Positions 1 through 5,400 of a DNA stretch of 6,583 bases are shown here, piece after piece. The notes beneath the pieces were generated by a model. It did not search any database, was not told the origin of the DNA, and saw only the letters and a list, made by a program, of their open reading frames with translations. The DNA is from Candidatus Peregrinibacteria bacterium (lineage in GTDB: Bacteria > Patescibacteriota > Gracilibacteria > UBA1369 > LOWO2-01-FULL-3). The stretch's first letter is position 1. Each line of letters starts with the position of its first letter. The translations under genes and the position numbers were made by a program. The stretch spans positions 1 through 6,583 of the forward strand of contig PXEC01000080.1 in assembly GCA_003566255.1 (NCBI GenBank). Direction: 5' to 3'.

Positions 1-300
1 CGTCAGGTTCCTCCGGCTCCCTGCGTTACAAGAGACCGTTCCAGTGACCCCGCCCTGCAGATCAACGCCAAGCTCACCCGCAATGCTCCCGCGAACGCCG
101 ACCAGCAACCGCATCATTCCAGCACGAAGATTCACGTCGAACTCCAGTATGGGATCAAGCGACGAGTTGACACTCGCCTCAATCCCAACCGCCGTAAGAC
201 CGCCCTCGAACTCGCAGTCGGGAATCGGGATCCAGGCACCGGACGGGACGACCGGCGGCTCGGGATCAACCGGATCAACCGGCGCGCGAGCGATTCTAAT
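1..300. other. GC-rich segment at the 3' part of the left-most gene
   Basis: Hand counting gives about 186 G+C of 300 bases (~62%), against roughly 45% in 301-420 and about 42-48% in sampled lines of the other genes. Codons shift too: GAG, TTC, CCG, CGC and GTC dominate here, while GAA, TTT and ATA are common upstream. The reading frame is uninterrupted across the change, which coincides with a proline-rich linker between protein regions. Confidence 0.75.
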
Positions 301-1143
301 ATCGTCACGCTCAAAGTCTCCCAAAGCATCCCGCACATTGTCCTGAACTTCGCAAATATCCTCATCCAGTATATCAACAACTTTTTCTTCATCACCTATG
401 GTAAACCTTCCCACGGGAGTGATTTCAGGATCTTCATCATCGTCGACATCGACAACAAGTCCGGGTTCGGGGCGAGGGAGAGGAGGAGCATCCGCAATAA
501 AACGATCAAGTTCACTCATGGGTGTTATCGGATTATAGGGGGACGCCAGTGCCCCCGCGTATGATCCACCGACCCTCGTGGGAGTTTTCTCAAGGAACAA
601 AATTTCCTCTATCACGGACAGATCATGAACAAGATCAAAACCGGAATCGGTAATATCTCCGTTTGCGAACATCTCACTCGGCTTAACAAGAAGTTCTATC
701 TCCTGCTGTAAATCATATATTTCAAAAAGTCTATCGTAGTCGCGATGAAAGCCATCATAAATCCTTAAGGCATCCTCATGTGTAAGGGCACGCCCTCCCA
801 CACGGGGATTTTGGAATATGGGAACAAGACTTCCGCCCAAGACGGCGCTAGCCTCGTCAGTCGTAAGCCCGTAAGACAAAGCGACTTCCCTCAAGGCCAG
901 GTTCGCCCCTTCCCGATTAACCTTTTTATAGACCATTTTATAAATACCTTTCCCCTTCGCGCGGCTTGAAAAAACGGAATGCCAGCCAAAATCCGCGGTT
1001 TCCACCTTCGCGACAAGTTCTCTCCACGCACTGCCGCCACCCTCCTCACCGTGAGCGACATCCGCCGGAGCAAAAACAATCAGAGAGACGGTTATCGCTA
1101 TTCCTACTGCAACTCCTGTGATGATAGGGAAAAGTTTTGTCAT
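1..1143 (-). CDS. Exported protein of unknown function, C-terminus outside window
   Basis: An open frame of 381 codons runs without a stop from the ATG at 1143 to the left edge; an in-frame ATG at 1149, abutting the previous TAA and better spaced from a weak AGG, is an alternative start. The N-terminus is an export signal: a hydrophobic core at ~7-24 with a plausible cleavage after A25-P-A27, then a Gly-rich spacer. Residues ~38-215 look globular and mixed-helical. A Pro/Asp-rich linker follows (PPLPRPEP at ~220-227 and an acidic VDVDDDEDPE run), then a short acidic helix, then a second linker with VDPVDP before WIPIPDC (C310). The last ~75 visible residues are glycine-rich and probably beta, with cysteines C310 and C372. 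No known domain was identified. Base composition jumps to about 62% GC downstream of residue ~281. It is part of the same surface-protein operon. Confidence 0.88.
   Translation of the reverse strand, partial: MTKLFPIITGVAVGIAITVSLIVFAPADVAHGEEGGGSAWRELVAKVETADFGWHSVFSSRAKGKGIYKMVYKKVNREGANLALREVALSYGLTTDEASAVLGGSLVPIFQNPRVGGRALTHEDALRIYDGFHRDYDRLFEIYDLQQEIELLVKPSEMFANGDITDSGFDLVHDLSVIEEILFLEKTPTRVGGSYAGALASPYNPITPMSELDRFIADAPPLPRPEPGLVVDVDDDEDPEITPVGRFTIGDEEKVVDILDEDICEVQDNVRDALGDFERDDIRIARAPVDPVDPEPPVVPSGAWIPIPDCEFEGGLTAVGIEASVNSSLDPILEFDVNLRAGMMRLLVGVRGSIAGELGVDLQGGVTGTVSCNAGSRRNLT
263..280 (-). repeat. 9-bp tandem repeat encoding VDP-VDP linker
   Basis: Two perfect copies of a 9-base unit (GGATCAACC on the + strand, 263-271 and 272-280) encode the VDPVDP part of the proline linker in the left-most gene, next to the GC-composition switch. 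It is a typical linker micro-expansion. Confidence 0.85.
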
Positions 1144-1152
1144 AAACATTTA
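1141..1152 (-). promoter_or_regulatory. Stop-start junction TAA-ATG-TTT-ATG with two possible starts
   Basis: TAA at 1152-1150 is immediately followed by an in-frame ATG (1149) and a second ATG (1143) for the left-most gene. A weak AGG lies 8 bases before the first ATG and 14 before the second. Either start yields the same signal peptide core. Confidence 0.55.
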
Positions 1153-1836
1153 TTCAACCTGACTTGATGTCACATTTATAAACTTAACGGGAAAATGAGC
1201 CATCTGATTATTGATGCTTCTCATAGCGGCCCTATATTCGGCCAACTTACGTATTATCTCCCTGTACTTTTTGTGCATGGGATAAGCAAGTTTGTATTCA
1301 TTATAAACGGAAACGGTGGCCTGCATGACTTTCTGCGCGTTTTCGATTTCTTCACGTATCTTTTCATTTCTATCCACGGAAAAATCCAAAATTTCTTTCG
1401 CGGTGAAAAAATCACCGGGGGGCACTTCAAGAGTTCCCAAAAGGCTCTCTAAAAAGCGGACATAATCCATATATATGGCCAGAGCCCCAATCGAAACACA
1501 ATAAGTACTGATATTTTCCTCTCCGCACTTCTCAAGGACAATTTCCAAATCATCTTTGACAGGATCAATATCCTGGGGAACCAAAAAATTGTCATGTCTG
1601 AAAAAATCTTCCCCTTCTTCCTCCAACAAATCATGAAACTTCTCCATTTTGTCGTTGAAATACCTGTTCATTGTCATGTTGTACCTGAAGGTTCTCAGCA
1701 CAAAAGGAATTCCTCTCGCCTTAAAATTATATTCTTCGTCGTTGTCAGAAGCATAAATGGAATACCCGCCGTACAGAAACACTACCGTCAATGAGGCGAC
1801 TAGCAAACTTACCAAGATGTTTTTTATGATTTTCAT
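1150..1836 (-). CDS. Secreted or membrane-anchored helical protein (228 aa), likely paralog of the 207-aa protein
   Basis: Not recognised as a named family. The ATG at 1836 is chosen over the in-frame GTG at 1854: it gives a clean Lys-rich start and hydrophobic stretch (residues 7-25), and sits two bases after the previous stop, while the GTG overlaps that gene and has its purine run pressed against it. A possible cleavage site follows Y28-A29; an uncleaved anchor is also possible. The rest is charged and helical, with a Cys pair C104/C113, VPPGDFFT at 138-145, and AQK at 167-169 followed by a long basic helix (YPMHKKYREIIRKLAEYR). Residues A118, Y122, Y125, L129, E130, G134, PGD and T145 line up with the 207-aa protein. 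It probably acts at the cell surface together with that protein; the function is unknown. Confidence 0.9.
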   Translation of the reverse strand: MKIIKNILVSLLVASLTVVFLYGGYSIYASDNDEEYNFKARGIPFVLRTFRYNMTMNRYFNDKMEKFHDLLEEEGEDFFRHDNFLVPQDIDPVKDDLEIVLEKCGEENISTYCVSIGALAIYMDYVRFLESLLGTLEVPPGDFFTAKEILDFSVDRNEKIREEIENAQKVMQATVSVYNEYKLAYPMHKKYREIIRKLAEYRAAMRSINNQMAHFPVKFINVTSSQVE

Positions 1837-1841
1837 GGTTA
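1834..1841 (-). promoter_or_regulatory. Stop-start junction TAA-CC-ATG (coupled translation)
   Basis: The spacing is the same as at the previous junction: TAA at 1841-1839, two bases, then ATG at 1836. A purine run (GAGGGAG) lies ~17 bases upstream, too far for a normal ribosome binding site at this ATG and too close for the GTG at 1854. Coupling is favoured, and this junction decides the start choice. Confidence 0.55.
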
Positions 1842-2462
1842 ATTTTGGATACACTCCCTCGAAAAGAAGGCAAGTCTGTTTTTAAATTCCATCAAAGATC
1901 CGTACATTCTGGCGACCATAATGTTCATATCGGCCAGCCTGTTGTTAATTGCTTTATATTTTTCAACTATGATCATCGTGCGTTTCTGTGCCTGATTATT
2001 CTTTATGTGCTCGATCATCCGATCCTTCCCCAGGTTTATATATTCATCTTTAAGTTTTGCGCAGGAGGTAAACATCCTAGCCTCCTCTATCCCCGTCAAA
2101 ACATCACCGGGCGCAATCGTAGGGTCCGAGGCCGTCTCGCCATAGATATGTTCTAGTCTCATTTTAAATTCAGCGTACCTGGATATGGCGATATTTGTGA
2201 GGGACGACGTCGCGCTTTCATTCAGAAAATTCTCTTCCAGAAAAAGGAAAAAAGCTCCTAATTCAAGGTCAAAAGAAACCGTAAGCGTTCTATCGCACTG
2301 CGAATAAGGTGAAGAGATGACTTGTTTTATAGCCTCCCGCCTTTGGGGTTCCAAATATTCGAGCCATTCGGGATCCTCGTCAACGGGTTCTTGCGCGTGG
2401 ACATGATTAAAATTCAGAGAAAGGAAAGACGCAATCAGAATAAATACAAAAATTTTCAACAT
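1839..2462 (-). CDS. Secreted helical protein of unknown function (207 aa)
   Basis: Not recognised as a named family. It starts at an ATG two bases after the stop of the large surface gene. An N-terminal signal peptide (MLKIFVFILIASFLSLNF) ends at V21-H-A23, a good signal-peptidase I site, giving a mature protein from Q24. There is no lipobox. The mature part is predominantly helical by composition, with three cysteines (C56, C134, C204) and an IAPGDVLT motif at 116-123. Its pattern A92..Y96..F99..L103-E104..G108, then PGD and AQK (158-160), matches the next gene's product, so the two look like paralogs. Its position suggests export alongside the SLH protein, perhaps as a partner or assembly factor; that is inference. 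No good Shine-Dalgarno is visible, so translation is probably coupled to the upstream gene. Confidence 0.9.
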   Translation of the reverse strand: MLKIFVFILIASFLSLNFNHVHAQEPVDEDPEWLEYLEPQRREAIKQVISSPYSQCDRTLTVSFDLELGAFFLFLEENFLNESATSSLTNIAISRYAEFKMRLEHIYGETASDPTIAPGDVLTGIEEARMFTSCAKLKDEYINLGKDRMIEHIKNNQAQKRTMIIVEKYKAINNRLADMNIMVARMYGSLMEFKNRLAFFSRECIQN

Positions 2463-2467
2463 ACTTA
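2460..2467 (-). promoter_or_regulatory. Stop-start junction TAA-GT-ATG (coupled translation)
   Basis: The stop of the large surface gene (2467-2465) is separated by two bases from the ATG at 2462. The upstream 28 bases, inside the large gene, are A-rich and lack a GGAGG-like motif. Reinitiation by the terminating ribosome is the simplest reading. Confidence 0.6.
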
Positions 2468-5400
2468 AGGGTTAATTTTTACTTCATTTCCTTTTGAGAA
2501 AATATGAGTTCTATCTTCATAATCCACCAAGATGACCGGGAAGAAAACATCTCCCTCCATGACTTCGGGCTTAAAACTGAAGGTTGAAACACACGGGCAG
2601 GTATTACATTCAGCGGGAACGATGTAAACACCTCTCTCCTCGGTCTGACACTCAATCTCCGGATCTACGGCGCAATCATCGGCATCCGGATCAAACAAAG
2701 ACGGATCCATCGGAATCAGATCATCGTAATCGTCTTCATCTATACAACTGTAAATTTGAAGGACTCTTTCAACCATCAGAACCAGTTCTTCAAAAGTCAT
2801 TTCCTGATCGGGATCTTCCGCCTCGGCGGGAGTTACTATAAAGTTGGTTCTCATAAAATAATCTTCCATCACATAAGGCGTTAGGTCCTGCGCGACTCTC
2901 ATAAAAGGAGTATACCACGGTTCACCCTCCCGCAGATCGAACTCATCAAAATCCGACAAGTCTATTATTCCTTTCATCGCCAATGCTTCTACAATTATTT
3001 TGGCGGCTTCAGCTCGGGTTATCGGGCTGTCCGCCCTGAAAGGAAAGAGGCCATCCACATCCGGTTCTCCCCTGTAACCTTCAACAAGCCCCAGCATTGT
3101 GGCCTCATTGATGTAGGCGTAATGCGGTCCCAGTTCAAGGCCGTCCCAATAAAGTTGTCTTCCGGTCTGTTCCTCATACGCTTCCGGACGAGGAACTATA
3201 CACAACATATTAAGGAGGACTCTTACAAATTCGCCTCTCTGAACAATGTCCTCGGGACCTATCTCTATTTCAGGATATTCCTTATAAAGCTCATTCATGA
3301 TGAGTTTCAAATCCGTGCTCGCGCCTCTGCTAAAGAGCCAGTCTATACCTGTGCCCATTGGATGCATCGTGCCGAAAGTGGGGGCGCGCGGACTCAAAAA
3401 GGGAACATCATCCGGACCGACAAGCAAAGCATCTCTCGGGGGAAGAGGCATGGTGACTTCTCCCACCACATTACCGCCATACAGAATTTCTATCACTAAC
3501 GGATCTTCCTTATAATCATTATCCTTCAGCGCCAGAGAGACTTGAGGACGCAAAGGGATTATATTGCCGGAGGCGTCCACAATAGCCAAGACCTCACGAT
3601 TCGGAACATGTACAAGAACGGCGGCGCCGGGATGCCTCGGATCGCTTGCGGGTCTTCTCACAAACTCGAAATCTTCGTTTTCATCGCGGATCGAAACGCT
3701 CACGCTTCCGACGGAACGCTCTCCCACTTTTACATCATTGTTTGAGTTGGCAATTACATGGACAGTTCCCAATGTTCTGTTGTCCGGGCCCACGATATCG
3801 ATGAGTGTGGGGGAGTCCGGGGGAGCCGCGGCCCTGACAAAAGCGGAGTATCCGTCAACAAGTATCCCCAAGTTGCCTGTCTCCGGATTAATCTCAACCA
3901 CCGGAGAGCCGGCGTGGTTTTTGACTATGATCATATTTTCAAATTCGAAATCGTCCAGGCTGTACCTTCCGCTCGCGTCAGTAAAGGAATCTCGAAGACG
4001 ATCCAATTGGCGGAAAAGTTTCAATTCCCGATCGAGGACTCTGTAAACGTATCGGAATCTCATAAGAGAGAAAGGAATATCGGCTGTAAGAGGATCGACT
4101 TCTCCGCTTGCGATATAATTTCTTGCAAACGTTTCGTCCAAACTTATATCGGGAGCGATGACATTTACCTCAAAATTCATGGAAGCTTTGTTCCCCGACT
4201 GATCCACTACATGCAATATAAATTCACGCTTGCCGACATCACCCTCGTGTGAGAAGGGGCCAACTCTAAAAATGGGGTCGGTGGGGTCTGGATTTCTTAT
4301 GTAGCGCGGCAATTCCGTGACCCGCAATTCGTCTTTCTCATAAGGCAAAGTCTCCAGATAGAAATCAACTATTTCACCGTGAGTGTCAAAAGAGTTGCCG
4401 GCATCTATTTCAAGCTCTTGGAATAACGGAATCTCAAAAGCGCTTACGGAAACGGCGGGGAAAGGAGGGTCCGTGTCCGCGCAGATTTGAGGTGACACTG
4501 CTATACTGTCCGAAGAAAGCGAACGATTGCCATCATCGTCTATTGAATAAATCGTGGCCACATAGTATCCGTTATCAACTTCAAGCGACTTGCGTGAAAG
4601 ATTTCCATCCAACATAAATCTGTAAGCGTGATCATCTTCACGATGCATGGCGGAATTCAGCAAAATCACTTCATAATGCGCGGCTTCTTCACGCGGGAAC
4701 CAAGAAACATCCGCTTTATTGTGGTTGATGTCAGTAACATTAAAGCCCTGAATACTCACACCGCCGGGATTAACATAATTAGAGACGGTATTCCCGGTTA
4801 AAACGCGTGTGACTCTGCCTCTAGGCAACTCAAGACTCTCTAAACGATTCTCTTTCAGGTAGATTTCTCCGCCTGACGCAAAAATCATATCCAAGTCTCC
4901 ATCGTTGTCCACATCGCTGTATATTACGTGGTTTTTCTTGCGTAAAGCGGGAGTGTACATAAGAACATTTTCATTCACGCTTCCATCCGGAGAAGCGATA
5001 AAAAGCCCGATAGGAGCAGGGGCATCTTCTCCCTGAGACGCGTCCATATATTCTCCCACATCAAAATCCACAACACCCGCCAGCCTCCTCGAAGGATCAA
5101 TATAAGAAGACGCGTCTCTCATCATTGTTTCAACCGCTCCGCCAAGTAAACTTGTTTTTAACGTGCCGGGGCTTCCGGTATTTCCAAAAGAGGTACCGGG
5201 GTTTAAAGAAGCTATCTTCTTGTTTTGTTGATCCAATTCAGCCAAAACCGTCCCGAACGTGCCGATATCGTCAATCTTCTCCAAGACCTTATTCGAGTCA
5301 TAGACCCCTTCGACGTAATCTATAAAAGAATCTCTCACCGCGATCATTTGTTTGAATTCGGGAGTGTCCGGCAAATTTTGAGTTTCAATATCCGTTTTTA

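Noticed and set aside
44..395. Open frames of ~90-100 codons on both strands in the GC-rich end
   Set aside because: They occupy other frames of the signal-peptide-bearing partial gene; high GC lengthens spurious frames, and the Ser/Thr/Pro/Arg-rich products look like off-frame reads.
1834..1854. GTG at 1854 as start of the 228-aa protein
   Set aside because: It adds six residues before the Lys-rich signal start and overlaps the previous gene, with the purine run only about two bases away.
3564..4252. Two overlapping + strand open frames of 160 and 164 codons
   Set aside because: They overlap each other and are antisense to the domain-bearing frame of the large protein; no motif is recognisable.
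5125..5325. Possible frameshift or broken gene within the large protein
   Set aside because: The minus-strand frame is continuous from the right edge to 2465 and domain order stays sensible, so nothing supports a break.
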